From Collinsella aerofaciens (GTDB lineage Bacteria > Actinomycetota > Coriobacteriia > Coriobacteriales > Coriobacteriaceae), in assembly GCF_018785265.1 (NCBI RefSeq), contig NZ_WQPK01000002.1, positions 1 to 64,000 on the forward strand: 64,000 nucleotides of DNA, read 5' to 3'. The notes below the pieces were generated by a model. The model searched no databases. It saw nothing but the letters and a program-made list of their open reading frames with translations, and was not told the DNA's origin. Positions within the stretch are counted from its first letter, which is position 1. Every line of letters starts with the position of its first letter. The translations under genes and the position numbers were made by a program. Shown piece after piece: positions 19,433 through 28,283 of this stretch.

Positions 19433-21288
19433 TGGCAGACGAGACCAAGGCTCAGATTCCCAAGCCCACCCGCCAGCGTGGTCCCATGGGCCGCATGGGC
19501 GGCATGCGTCGCGGCGAAAAGGCCAAGGACTTTAAGGGCACCATGAGGCAGCTGCTCGGCTATATCGGCCAGCACAAGATTGCCGTGTTTGCCGCCGTCG
19601 CCTTTGCCGTGTGCTCGGTCATCTTTAATATTGTGGGACCCAAGATGCTCGGTCAGGTTACCACCAAGCTGTTCGAGGGCCTGGTTGCCAAGGTCAACGG
19701 CACCGGCGATGTCGACTTTAACTGGATCGCTAAGACGCTCGGCTTTTTGCTCTGCCTGTATCTGGCGAGCTCTGCCTGCAGCCTGATCCAGGGCTGGCTC
19801 ATGACCGGTGTCACGCAAAAGATCTGCTACCGCATGCGCAAGGAGATCGCCGCCAAGATCGCCGTCGTGCCGATGAGCTACTTTAACGGACACAGCAAGG
19901 GCGATGTGCTCAGCCGCATCACCAACGACGTCGATACACTCGGCCAGTCGCTCAACCAGAGCGTGACGCAGCTTATTACGTCCGTCACGCAGATTATCGG
20001 CGTGCTCGTCATGATGCTTTCGATCAGCCTGCCGCTCACCGGCGTCACCGTGCTCACGCTGCCGGCCGCCGCGATTATCTTGATGGTGATGATTCACTTC
20101 TCGCAGCCGTACTTCCGCGAGCAGCAGCAGGTTCTGGGCGCCGTCAACGGCATTATCGAGGAGGATTTTGCCGGCCAGAACGTCATTCAGGTGTTCGACC
20201 GCGCCGAGGCTTCGATCGAGGAGTTCGACCGTCAAAACGACCGCCTGTTTATTAGTGGCTGGCGCTCGCAGTTCCTGTCGGGCCTGATGATGCCGCTTAT
20301 GAGCCTGGTGGGCAACATGGGTTACGTGGGCGTTGTCGTAGTGGGCGCGCAGCTCGCGCTGACCGGCAATGCCACGCCCGGCGACATCCAGAGCTTTATC
20401 CAGTACGTGCGCAACTTTACGCAGCCGGTGCAGCAGCTGGGCAACGTGAGCAACACGATGCAGTCGATGGCCGCTGCCACCGAGCGCGTCTTTGAGTTCC
20501 TGGCCGCGCCCGAGGAGGAGCAGAAGGCCGACGCGCAGATCCCCGAGAAGCGCCCCGGTCACGTGGAGTTTGACCATGTGAAGTTTGGCTATACGCCCGA
20601 CAAGACCATCATCCATGACTTTAGCTGCGAAGCGCAGCCCGGCCAGACCATCGCCATCGTCGGCCCCACCGGCGCCGGCAAGACCACGCTCATTAAGCTG
20701 CTGCAGCGCTTCTACGATGTGGACGGCGGTTCGCTGCGTGTCGAGGGCGTCGACGTGCGCGATTGGGACCGCGCGGCACTTCGCGGCGAGTTTGCCATGG
20801 TGCTGCAGGATACCTGGCTGTTTAACGGCACGATCCGCGAGAACATCCGCTACGGACGCCCCGATGCAAGCGATGCCGAAGTCGAGGCCGCCGCACGCGC
20901 CGCACGCTGCGACCACTTTATCCATACGCTCGCCGGCGGTTACGACTTTATGATCAACGAGGAGGGCACCAACCTGTCGCAGGGTCAGCGCCAGCTCGTG
21001 ACCATCGCCCGCGCCATTTTGGCCGACCGTCCGGCGCTAATTCTCGACGAGGCGACCTCCAACGTTGACACTCGTACCGAGGAGCTTATTCAGCGTGCCA
21101 TGGATGCGCTGATGCAAGGCCGCACCAGCTTTGTTATCGCACATCGCCTGTCCACGATTCGCAACGCCGACGTGATCTTGGTGATCCGCGACGGCGACAT
21201 CGTCGAGAAGGGCACACACGACGAGTTGCTCGCCCAGGGTGGCTTCTACGCCGACCTGTACAACTCGCAGTTCGACGAGGCGGCGTAA
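19432..21288 (+). CDS. Heterodimeric ABC exporter subunit with canonical ATP site
   Basis: A 618-residue half-transporter with six membrane segments and an ATPase domain. Walker A is GPTGAGKTT, the signature LSQGQ and Walker B LILDEATSNVD with the catalytic Glu intact. The first 40 residues are basic and Met/Gly-rich. The ATG overlaps the preceding TAA by one base (TAATG), so translation is coupled to the degenerate-site partner. The pair resembles BmrCD/LmrCD-type multidrug exporters. Substrate unknown; the MarR regulator upstream hints at an exporter induced by a toxic compound. Confidence 0.92.
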   Translation: MADETKAQIPKPTRQRGPMGRMGGMRRGEKAKDFKGTMRQLLGYIGQHKIAVFAAVAFAVCSVIFNIVGPKMLGQVTTKLFEGLVAKVNGTGDVDFNWIAKTLGFLLCLYLASSACSLIQGWLMTGVTQKICYRMRKEIAAKIAVVPMSYFNGHSKGDVLSRITNDVDTLGQSLNQSVTQLITSVTQIIGVLVMMLSISLPLTGVTVLTLPAAAIILMVMIHFSQPYFREQQQVLGAVNGIIEEDFAGQNVIQVFDRAEASIEEFDRQNDRLFISGWRSQFLSGLMMPLMSLVGNMGYVGVVVVGAQLALTGNATPGDIQSFIQYVRNFTQPVQQLGNVSNTMQSMAAATERVFEFLAAPEEEQKADAQIPEKRPGHVEFDHVKFGYTPDKTIIHDFSCEAQPGQTIAIVGPTGAGKTTLIKLLQRFYDVDGGSLRVEGVDVRDWDRAALRGEFAMVLQDTWLFNGTIRENIRYGRPDASDAEVEAAARAARCDHFIHTLAGGYDFMINEEGTNLSQGQRQLVTIARAILADRPALILDEATSNVDTRTEELIQRAMDALMQGRTSFVIAHRLSTIRNADVILVIRDGDIVEKGTHDELLAQGGFYADLYNSQFDEAA

Positions 21289-21320
21289 ATTCTGCCGCAG
21301 GGAACGAATAACGCCCGAGA

Positions 21321-21354
21321 ACGGGGGCGCAGGACAACCTGCGCCCCCGTTTTT
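21321..21354 (+). terminator. Intrinsic terminator of the MarR-ABC operon
   Basis: ACGGGGGCGCAGG pairs with CCTGCGCCCCCGT across a 4-base loop and is followed by TTTTT; it lies 32 bases past the exporter stop. Confidence 0.9.
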
Positions 21355-21409
21355 GTTCTACGGCCCTTGAGCCGCCTCCCCTGGGACCTGATTGACAGCC
21401 CCTTCGAAG

Positions 21410-21647
21410 CCCTGTGGGCAAAAAATGGCAAATATGAGTACTGTTACCTTTTTGGTAACAGCCAAAACCGCCTCAAACGACCTCCTTGCGGCCTCTATAC
21501 GCCTTCAAATTAATCAAAACGCCCGTTAGCGGGCTTCTGTGTGCCAACGTTAATGAACATATTTTTCACTTTGTCTATTATCTTGCTAGACTGATATGTT
21601 ACTAGGTTAGCAACCGTACTCATATTTGGCATTTTTTGCCCACAGGG
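21410..21647. repeat. Long-arm palindrome upstream of DAHP synthase gene
   Basis: A left arm of 39 bases (21410-21448, containing CCCTGTGGGCAAAAAATG) is repeated inverted at 21605-21647 with few differences, around a loop of about 156 bases. Inside are a short hairpin CTGTTACC/GGTAACAG (21441-21461) and GCCCGTTAGCGGGC (about 21520-21533). No coding potential. It could be a mobile palindrome (MITE-like) or a folded noncoding RNA. A separate 13-base-arm hairpin, AAACCTGCCAAAA/TTTTGGCAGGTTT, lies at 21730-21767. Confidence 0.6.
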
Positions 21648-21865
21648 TGTTTCCTGGGGAACCGACAACAGCCTTAGGGTCGCGCGCGGTGCCACTCCCT
21701 CCCGACATCCGCCGACGTTTACCCAGATAAAACCTGCCAAAATAAACCTGTCCCTTTTGGCAGGTTTCGGGGTGGCAAGGGCTTGCACTTTAGCGTGCGA
21801 CAGCGGATAATGCCGAACACTCGACAATACGCTTATTGCTCTTTCTATAGATTGAGGAGGCCCCT

Positions 21866-22897
21866 ATGGCCATGGAATTCAAACGCAGGCTGCCGATCCC
21901 CATGGAGATCCGCGAGGAAATGCCGCTTTCTGCCGAGCTTACCGCCAAAAAGCAGGCATTTGACGCCGAGGTCGCCAAAGTCTTTACCGGCGAGGACGCA
22001 CGCAAGGTGCTCATCATCGGCCCGTGCTCTGCCGACCGCGAGGATTCGGTCCTCGAGTACATGAACCGACTGGCCAAGACCGCCGAGGAGGTCAAGGACA
22101 AGCTCATCATCATTCCGCGCGTCTACACCAATAAGCCGCGCACCAAGGGCACCGGCTACAAGGGCCTGCTGCACAACCCCAACCCCGAGGCTCCCGACGA
22201 CCTGCTCGAGGGCGTCAAGGCCATCCGCCATATGCACCTGCGCGTTATTAAGGAAACAGGCTTCTTCACCGCCGACGAGATGCTCTATCCGTCCAACTAC
22301 CAGTACCTCGTTGACCTGCTGAGCTATGTTGCCGTGGGCGCACGCTCGGTCGAGAACCAGGAGCATCGCCTGGTGTCGAGCGGCATTTCGGTGCCCGTCG
22401 GCATGAAGAATCCCACTGCCGGCTCTACCACCGTTATGCTCAACTCCATTTACGCCGCGCAGGCGCACCAGAGCTTTATCTTCCGCAACTGGGAGGTCGA
22501 GTGCGACGGCAACCCGCTCGCACACGCCGTCATGCGTGGCTACATCGGTCTCGATGGGCGCACCTACCCCAACTACCACTACGAGCACCTGGAGCGCCTG
22601 GCCGAGCGCTATACCGAGCATGCCGGCTACGCCAATCCGGCAGCGGTTATCGACTGCAACCATGACAACTCGGGCAAGCGTCCGCTGGAGCAGTACCGCA
22701 TCTGCAAGGAGGTACTCGACAGCTGCCGCCGCAACGAGTCCATCTCCAAGCTGGTCAAGGGCTTTATGATCGAGTCCTACCTTGAGGACGGCAACCAGCC
22801 GGTCGATGGCGGCGTCTTTGGCAAGTCGATCACCGATCCGTGCCTGGGCTGGGAAAAGACCGACTACCTCATCCACGAGATCGCAGAGCGTATTTAG
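21866..22897 (+). CDS. aroF: 3-deoxy-7-phosphoheptulonate synthase
   Basis: A 343-residue class I (AroFGH-type) DAHP synthase that condenses phosphoenolpyruvate and erythrose-4-phosphate as the first step of aromatic biosynthesis. Key segments: IGPCSADRED, PRVYTNKPRTKGTGYKGL, GARSVENQEHR, PVGMKNPTAGS and DCNHDNSGK. GAGGAGG lies 6 bases before the ATG. It stands alone; a 146-bp structured repeat starts within three bases of its stop codon. Upstream hairpins might regulate it, but I see no T-box or clear leader peptide. Confidence 0.95.
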   Translation: MAMEFKRRLPIPMEIREEMPLSAELTAKKQAFDAEVAKVFTGEDARKVLIIGPCSADREDSVLEYMNRLAKTAEEVKDKLIIIPRVYTNKPRTKGTGYKGLLHNPNPEAPDDLLEGVKAIRHMHLRVIKETGFFTADEMLYPSNYQYLVDLLSYVAVGARSVENQEHRLVSSGISVPVGMKNPTAGSTTVMLNSIYAAQAHQSFIFRNWEVECDGNPLAHAVMRGYIGLDGRTYPNYHYEHLERLAERYTEHAGYANPAAVIDCNHDNSGKRPLEQYRICKEVLDSCRRNESISKLVKGFMIESYLEDGNQPVDGGVFGKSITDPCLGWEKTDYLIHEIAERI

Positions 22898-22899
22898 AG

Positions 22900-23045
22900 T
22901 TACGGCGTTTTACCAAACCGCGTAACGACTCGACGCTGCAAGCCCGTCAGAGCGGCAATCTGCCTTTCAGCTTCGACGGCATGGCCAGAAGGTCAATGCC
23001 GCCTCGCTTCAAGGCACCTTGCTCGCTCTGGCGGGCTTTCGCTGA
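22900..23045 (+). repeat. 146-bp multi-hairpin element, copy 1 (after aroF)
   Basis: Starts three bases after the aroF stop. Contains the sub-hairpins TTACG...CGTAA, GCCCGTCAGAGCG/CGCTCTGGCGGGC and a GGCAT...ATGCC stem around GGCCAGAAGGTC. A closely similar copy in the opposite orientation lies at 36059-36203, beginning right after the lacC stop. Both are followed after 54-82 bases by a TAGTCGTTGGGGACGTTCTT palindrome. Confidence 0.75.
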
Positions 23046-23114
23046 CTTTTGCTCTACCTGCGGTGTTGGCGGGGCAGCTAATTTAGGATGGGGCTCTTTT
23101 AGCTACCCGCAAAG

Positions 23115-23170
23115 TAGTCGTTGGGGACGTTCTTGTTTGACTAGTCGTTTAAGAACGTCCCCAACGACTA
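23115..23170. repeat. Perfect 20-bp-arm palindrome (TAGTCGTTGGGGACGTTCTT), copy 1
   Basis: Arms at 23115-23134 and 23151-23170 are perfect inverted copies; the 16-base loop contains GACTAGTCG. Related sequences occur at 35939-36021, in a half copy at 39779-39810 and in a remnant near 3425-3440. Confidence 0.75.
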
Positions 23171-23216
23171 CCCGGGGGAGTTGCCTTCCCTCGTGGCGGT
23201 CTTCTAGCAGAAAAAC

Positions 23217-23337
23217 CAAGTGAGTAGGCTTTTTGCAGGAGGGCAAGCACGCCCCAAAACGCCACAGTTCTGACCTGCGGTTTTATAGATCATTTGTCGC
23301 GATGTGCTCGGCAGGTTCAAAAAAGTCTACTCACTTG
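23217..23337. repeat. Palindrome with 21-base arms and a long loop
   Basis: CAAGTGAGTAGGCTTTTTG at 23217-23235 is mirrored by the inverted copy ending CTACTCACTTG at 23337, around a loop of about 80 bases. The loop contains ACCTGCGGTTTT and GTGCTCGGC, similar to the loop of the palindrome at 63325-63480 (ACCTGCGGTTTT, ATGCTCGAC), although the arms differ in sequence. Confidence 0.55.
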
Positions 23338-23364
23338 TATCTGAGACGCACCAGATTGGCAAAA

Positions 23365-23401
23365 ACCGCCGCGAAAGGGCCCCTGGTCCCTTCGCGGCGG
23401 T
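23365..23401 (-). terminator. Intrinsic terminator of the ABC ATPase/permease operon
   Basis: ACCGCCGCGAA...TTCGCGGCGGT forms a strong stem; on the minus strand it is followed by TTTTTG (complement of 23360-23365). It is 38 bases beyond the permease stop. Confidence 0.85.
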
Positions 23402-23438
23402 CATACGCCTCTGATTTTGCGACGATTTTGCCCGCTTG

Positions 23439-25661
23439 TTACTCGCTGTAGCGGGTGGCGATGGCGGCTTGTACCATGCCGGTGCTCATGAGGTAGGTCA
23501 CCAGGAAGTAGCCGCCGTAGGCTGCCAGGAAGATTGCACAGGTGAGGCCCACGGTGCCACCGATGCTCATATTTCCGAATATGCTCACCAGCTCGATGAT
23601 CACCTTAAGTGCCACAAAGGAGTGCGCCAGGCCCAATGCCAGCGGGAACAGGAAGAATACCGCTTGCTGTGCCATCACCGAATGGCGAATCTGGCGGTCG
23701 TCGCAGCCGATCTGTGCCAGCACACGATAGCTGCGGCTGCCGTCGGCCACATTGGAGAGCTGCTGGATCGACAGTATCGCCGCGCATGCAACGACCAATA
23801 CAAAGCCGATGTAGATGGCTAGGTAGCTAATAAGACCGTTCATTTGCGCTGCCTGCGTGTACATCTCGGAGCGTGTGATGAAGGTTCCCCACGACCCCGA
23901 CTCCTTGCCGTCAACGAGCAGATTGTCGAGCACAGTGTATTTAATGCTCTCGTCTGCCTCGGTTGTATCCATCCCCTGTTTGTAGTTAACGAGCAGGCTA
24001 CTGGAATACGGCTGCAGATTAAGTTGGGACAACAGCTCGTCGGCAACGACGACGGTGCCCGGATTACTACCCATCGCCGAGTTGGCGATGGCCGCCGTAT
24101 CTTCGTCCGACTTATCGGCTGCGGGCTTGAGCGTATGCCCGCCCAAGGTAAGGGCATGGCCGCCAGCCATATACTTGGTGTACAGGTCGACCAGCTCGCC
24201 GCCCATATCACACGTGAGCAGATACTGGTCGCGACCGATGTGCACCGGCTCCTCGCCCATCATCTGGCGCAGTTTGTTGTACTGGCTCGCCGGCGTCACA
24301 AACAGACCCATCGCATCGGCATTGCTACCCCCGAACGCCTTGGGAAGCTTTTCGCCCATGGTCTTGCACATCTCACTTGGAATCACCGAAGGATTCGAGC
24401 CGCCAAGCGGGTAACTCAGATACGAATCGATCTGCACATGCTCACCGGCAACATCGGCGATATTGACCTTCTTGCCGATCTCGTCGTTGTTGTCCGCCGA
24501 CTTGCCCTTACGATCGCCGTGCCATGTATCGCCGTGCCATGCGGAGTACAAATCGACCGTACTATCGGCCAGCACCATGCGATCGGCCTCAGACGGATTG
24601 AAAGACTCTTTGTAGAAGTCGAGCGTATCGGGCGTGTAATAGACATACGTCTGAGACACATCAACAGGGTTATAGCGCTCCAGGTTTTCGTTCATCACGT
24701 TGGCAATCGACATACCGCACGTCACCGAGGTGATGGCCAAAAACAGGAGCATCGCGATGACGCCCATCGAAAAGCACACCGTGTTGACCTTGGCCGCAAG
24801 CTGGCGCACGGTAAACATGTTGAGGCCGCGCCAATACACGCCGCGCAGGCTCTGCAGCAGCTTGATGAGCATGCCCGAGAGTCCCCAGAACAGGGCAAAG
24901 GTGCCCACGGTAACCATAGCGGTCGTAATACCAAACTGGTTCATGGCCTCTTGCAGCTTGCTGTCCGTCGCGGTTAGCGGGAACCCATCACGTAGCAGAC
25001 GGTAATAGGCCACGCCCACAAGCACCACGCCCACAGCAAAAATGGCAATCGCGATCCAGGGGTTGCGCGTCTTGATGCTCTCGTTGCGACGCTCGGCACC
25101 CATAAGCTCGATGAGTTTGGTACGACGCACGGCGCGAAGGTTCAGCAGTAGCGTGAGCACAAACATTACGAGCATGCAGGCAAGGGTAAGATTGAACGCA
25201 TGCACCGAGAAAAAGAAGTGGAAATTGGCGATCTGTGTCTTAAAGAGCGAGGCCGTAAAGAACGTCATGAGCTGGGAGAGTCCCACACCCAGCACAATGC
25301 CGGCGACAAAGGCCACGACCGATACTATCACGGTCTCGAGCGCCATGATCGTGGCGACGCGCCCGCGCCCCATGCCGAGCACCTGGTACAGGCCAAACTC
25401 CTTCTTGCGGCGTTTCATGATGAAGTTATTGGCATACACCATCAAAAAGGCCATGACACCGGCCAAAAAGTACGTCAGGTCGCCGAGCATGCTGCCCATA
25501 ACCTGCGCCAAGCCCTCTTCATCGATTCCGGCGATGTCGACCTGCATCGAGATGGTGTTGAAGGCATAGAAGACCGTGACGCCCAGGGTGAGCGTCAAAA
25601 GGTAGACGAGGTAGTCGCGGCCGGCACGGCGGACGTTGCCCCAAGCGAGTTTACAGAGCAT
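23439..25661 (-). CDS. FtsX-like ABC transporter permease (BceB type)
   Basis: A protein of about 740 residues with a BceB-like layout: membrane segment 1 near residue 20-40, further segments to about residue 320, an extracytoplasmic domain of about 240 residues, then three C-terminal membrane segments. Known relatives export or sense cell-wall-active peptides with their ATPase partner. The ATG at 25661 overlaps the end of the ATPase gene by 11 bases; a GTG at 25673 is an alternative start. No adjacent BceRS-type two-component system is visible in the window. Confidence 0.87.
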   Translation of the reverse strand: MLCKLAWGNVRRAGRDYLVYLLTLTLGVTVFYAFNTISMQVDIAGIDEEGLAQVMGSMLGDLTYFLAGVMAFLMVYANNFIMKRRKKEFGLYQVLGMGRGRVATIMALETVIVSVVAFVAGIVLGVGLSQLMTFFTASLFKTQIANFHFFFSVHAFNLTLACMLVMFVLTLLLNLRAVRRTKLIELMGAERRNESIKTRNPWIAIAIFAVGVVLVGVAYYRLLRDGFPLTATDSKLQEAMNQFGITTAMVTVGTFALFWGLSGMLIKLLQSLRGVYWRGLNMFTVRQLAAKVNTVCFSMGVIAMLLFLAITSVTCGMSIANVMNENLERYNPVDVSQTYVYYTPDTLDFYKESFNPSEADRMVLADSTVDLYSAWHGDTWHGDRKGKSADNNDEIGKKVNIADVAGEHVQIDSYLSYPLGGSNPSVIPSEMCKTMGEKLPKAFGGSNADAMGLFVTPASQYNKLRQMMGEEPVHIGRDQYLLTCDMGGELVDLYTKYMAGGHALTLGGHTLKPAADKSDEDTAAIANSAMGSNPGTVVVADELLSQLNLQPYSSSLLVNYKQGMDTTEADESIKYTVLDNLLVDGKESGSWGTFITRSEMYTQAAQMNGLISYLAIYIGFVLVVACAAILSIQQLSNVADGSRSYRVLAQIGCDDRQIRHSVMAQQAVFFLFPLALGLAHSFVALKVIIELVSIFGNMSIGGTVGLTCAIFLAAYGGYFLVTYLMSTGMVQAAIATRYSE

Positions 25662-26436
25662 CGGAGCCCTCACCGCCCATCATGGCAACGACCTCCATAA
25701 TGCGGTCGAAGAATTCTCGGCGGTCGGTGTCGCCGCGGCGCAGCTCGGTGAAAATCTTGCCGTCTCGGATAAACAGCACACGGCTCGTGTAGCTGGCGGC
25801 AAAGCTGTCGTGCGTGACCATGAGCACGGTGGCGCGTAGGCGGCGGTTAAGGGCCTCCAGGCTCTCGAGCAGCAGGCGAGCGCTCTTGGAATCGAGGGCG
25901 CCGGTGGGCTCGTCGGCCATGATCATGGTGGGGTCGGTGACGAGCGCGCGAGCCGCGGCAACGCGCTGCTGCTGACCGCCGGACATCTGGTAGGGATACT
26001 TGCCGAGCACCTGACTGATGGACAGGCGCGCTGCCACATCCTGCACGCGGGTCGAGATCTCTGCCGAGTTTGTGCGGGCGATGGTGAGCGGCAGGGCGAT
26101 GTTCTCGCGTGCCGTGAGCGTATCGAGCAGATTGGAGTCCTGGAAGATAAAGCCGAGCTCCTCGCGGCGGAACTGCGAAAGCTTAGCCTGCTTCATGCGT
26201 GTTACGTCCTGCCCGTTGATGCGGATGGTGCCGCTCGTGGCGCTATCGATGGTCGAAACGCAGTTGAGCAACGTCGACTTGCCCGAACCCGAAGCGCCCA
26301 TGATGCCAACAAATTCGCCGCGGTTGACGGTAAAGCTGACGTCGTTGAGCGCGCGGGTCACATTGCCCAGCGCCCCATATACCTTTTCGAGATGCGCGAC
26401 CTCCAGTACCGGGGTCGCCATGTGCGTGGTTTGCAT
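25651..26436 (-). CDS. ABC transporter ATP-binding protein (BceA/MacB-like)
   Basis: A 261-residue ATPase: Walker A GASGSGKST, Q-loop FIFQDSNLL, signature MSGGQQQR, Walker B TMIMADEPTGALD and switch His in VTHDS. The ADEPTGALDS sequence and small size place it in the MacB/LolD/BceA group that pairs with FtsX-type permeases. It is the first gene of the pair, with AAAGGA 6 bases before the ATG. It is divergent from the MutT-Vsr gene with a 148-base shared promoter region. Confidence 0.93.
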   Translation of the reverse strand: MQTTHMATPVLEVAHLEKVYGALGNVTRALNDVSFTVNRGEFVGIMGASGSGKSTLLNCVSTIDSATSGTIRINGQDVTRMKQAKLSQFRREELGFIFQDSNLLDTLTARENIALPLTIARTNSAEISTRVQDVAARLSISQVLGKYPYQMSGGQQQRVAAARALVTDPTMIMADEPTGALDSKSARLLLESLEALNRRLRATVLMVTHDSFAASYTSRVLFIRDGKIFTELRRGDTDRREFFDRIMEVVAMMGGEGSDAL

Positions 26437-26584
26437 ACCGAGTCCTTTCTTGCGATTAGTTTACGGCATCTATAGTCGCAAGAAGACGAGTCGGCTACCA
26501 TCGATATGGCTTACGCTTGCCTTACCGTTGTGTAAGGTACGGGTAGCTAACCTGCCGCGTGTTGATGTTGAGAGAGGACTCCTG

Positions 26585-27574
26585 TTGAAGACTGTTCATG
26601 TTGCCGCTGGGATCATTCGCAAGGAAGGATCTGACGAGCTGCTTGCCGTGCAGCGCGGCTATGGCGACATGCTGGGACTTTGGGAGTTCCCCGGTGGCAA
26701 GCTCATGCGCGGCGAGACACCCGAGGACGCCGTACGCCGCGAGCTCATGGAAGAGCTGCAGGTAAAAGTCACCAACCTGCGCGATTTTTACACCGTTGAG
26801 TATGACTACCCCGATTTTCATCTCTCCATGGAGTGCTACTACTGCTCGCTGGCTAAAGAATCCGATGAGCCTCAGAAGCACGACCGCCAGCTCGATATCC
26901 GCTGGATTCCACGCACCTCGCTTGCCACTGTTGAGTGGATGCCCGCCGACAAGGGGCTCATTGATGCCCTGATTGAACTGAAGGAAGATCGGCTTGAGGC
27001 CAACGGCGCCGCCAACGACGCCGAGGCCGCCACGACCGACGAGCCCGCCACCAAACCCAAGCGCGCACCTAAGCGCCGCAGCAAAAAACGTCCCAAGCCC
27101 GGTCTGCTCGACGGTATCGACACCTCGGACCTTTCCGCTGACGAGCGCGAACTGGTGCGCCGTCGCGCCGCCATCAAAAAGTCCATGAAGGGCAACAAGC
27201 GCGCCAACACCAAGCCCGAGCTGCTCGTTCGCCAGCGCTTGCGCGCAGCGGGGCTCACAGGCTATCGCCTAGAATGGAAGGTCCCCGGCAAGCCCGACAT
27301 CGCCTTCCCCGGCCGCAAGATCGCCATCTTCGTCAATGGCTGCTTTTGGCACCGTTGCCCCAAATGCAATCCCAGTCAGCCCAAACGCAATGTTGAGTTT
27401 TGGGAAGCAAAATTCCGTCGCAACGTCGAGCGCGATCGCGCCGCGGTGGCAGCGCTCACTCAAATGGGCTGGACACCCATAACCATCTGGGAATGCGAAC
27501 TCAAAAAAGACCGCATCGACGCCACCATGGAAAAGGCCATCGAGCAGGTGCGCGCCGCAGAGCCACAGCGCTAA
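26585..27574 (+). CDS. MutT (NUDIX)-Vsr endonuclease fusion
   Basis: A 329-residue two-domain protein. Residues about 1-130 are a MutT-type NUDIX hydrolase with the box from G38 through E44, R52-E53 and E56-E57 (the final Gly is Gln59), expected to remove 8-oxo-dGTP. A basic Lys/Arg/Pro-rich linker follows (about 140-175). From about residue 190 comes a very-short-patch-repair endonuclease domain: NTKPELLVRQRLRAAG, VPGKPDIAF with the catalytic Asp238, and GCFWHRCPKC with the Zn/active-site residues, then FRRNVERDR and WECEL. Vsr normally nicks at T:G mismatches created by 5-methylcytosine deamination; no Dcm-type methylase is in the window. A TTG start with AGAGGA is inferred. Confidence 0.88.
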   Translation: MKTVHVAAGIIRKEGSDELLAVQRGYGDMLGLWEFPGGKLMRGETPEDAVRRELMEELQVKVTNLRDFYTVEYDYPDFHLSMECYYCSLAKESDEPQKHDRQLDIRWIPRTSLATVEWMPADKGLIDALIELKEDRLEANGAANDAEAATTDEPATKPKRAPKRRSKKRPKPGLLDGIDTSDLSADERELVRRRAAIKKSMKGNKRANTKPELLVRQRLRAAGLTGYRLEWKVPGKPDIAFPGRKIAIFVNGCFWHRCPKCNPSQPKRNVEFWEAKFRRNVERDRAAVAALTQMGWTPITIWECELKKDRIDATMEKAIEQVRAAEPQR

Positions 27575-28106
27575 CAGCGAGCATTCACACGCTCCGCACG
27601 TCCGCGCCACATCCGCGTCACAAACCTTAGAAAGCCCTTAAGTCCAAAACCTTTCAAGAGTGTTACTCGATAGCTTTAACCTGCGGTTTCATCGTAATTG
27701 CAAACCTCATTAAGCCTTTCTTTAGCGCTTCTTTGCGACGTCCGCGGCATAATACTGCCAACGCACGGGACCTAGCAGCACACCCCGTGCGCTATCTTTT
27801 GGTGGACATCGAGGAGGCCGCATAAGCATGCATTCTTCCAATGACGCAGCACAGCAGCCATCCCTAAAACATGCAGACCTTTTCTCCTTCCCCCCGACAC
27901 AGAGAAACGGCCTCCTCGACTCCCCCACCACAAAAGCCAAACGCTCAACCGACCAGAGCCTCAACTTGCGAGCATCGTTCGAAAAGCTCCAAGCATCCCT
28001 AAACAAGTCATTCCCCAACCAAGCCCGGGCATACTAACCCCTCATCAGCAAAGAAGCCCTGACGCCCCACCCATTTCCGCCCCAACGCCACAAGGGCGAT
28101 CGAGCA
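27575..28106. other. Intergenic stretch after the MutT-Vsr gene
   Basis: Mostly noncoding. It contains an ACCTGCGGTTTC segment (about 27678-27691) resembling the loop sequence shared by the palindromes at 23217 and 63325, and one weak small open frame (27828-28037). No clear terminator for the MutT-Vsr gene. Confidence 0.35.
27828..28037 (+). CDS. Small hypothetical ORF
   Basis: 69 codons, opening MHSSNDAAQQPSLKHADLF, with GAGGAGG about 10 bases before the ATG. The sequence is Ser/Lys/Pro-rich with no recognisable domain, signal or membrane segment. It sits alone between the MutT-Vsr gene and the H3 hairpin. It may be a real small protein or chance. Confidence 0.25.
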   Translation: MHSSNDAAQQPSLKHADLFSFPPTQRNGLLDSPTTKAKRSTDQSLNLRASFEKLQASLNKSFPNQARAY

Positions 28107-28259
28107 GGACGGCTTGGGCGGGTCCCCGTACTTAGTTTCCAAAATCATTCCGCAGCGCGAAGGCCCCCGTTGCCAACGCTTCGTAGAAGCGAGGCAACGG
28201 GGGCCTTCATGCGCGAGGACGTTTTGGAAACTAAGTACGAGGACCCGCCCAAGCCGTCC
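28107..28259. repeat. Giant hairpin H3 downstream of the class II aldolase gene
   Basis: A near-perfect 150-base palindrome. Outer arms 28107-28144 and 28222-28259 pair; the inner arm GCGCGAAGGCCCCCGTTGCC (28155-28174) pairs with 28193-28214; a small CGCTTC/GAAGCG tip closes it. Between outer and inner stems lie CATTCCGCA (28146-28154) and GAGGACG (28215-28221), the same pair of motifs as in H1 and H2. It begins 25 bases past the aldolase stop on the minus strand. Confidence 0.7.
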
Positions 28260-28283
28260 GGTGGGATCAGAGTACCCTTGCTG

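Noticed and set aside
21648..21865. T-box-like leader upstream of the DAHP synthase gene (GGGGTGGCAAGGGC resembles the T-box core)
   Set aside because: The conserved GGGTGGNACCGCG is not matched and no specifier stem or anti-terminator followed by a T-run can be drawn.
26018..26584. Upstream extension of the MutT-Vsr frame
   Set aside because: It runs antisense to the ABC ATPase gene; the MutT domain begins exactly at the TTG with AGAGGA ahead.
28107..28259. H3 as an ordinary rho-independent terminator only
   Set aside because: At about 150 bases, with a conserved internal loop and no T-run, it is too large and too patterned for a simple terminator, although it may still end transcripts.
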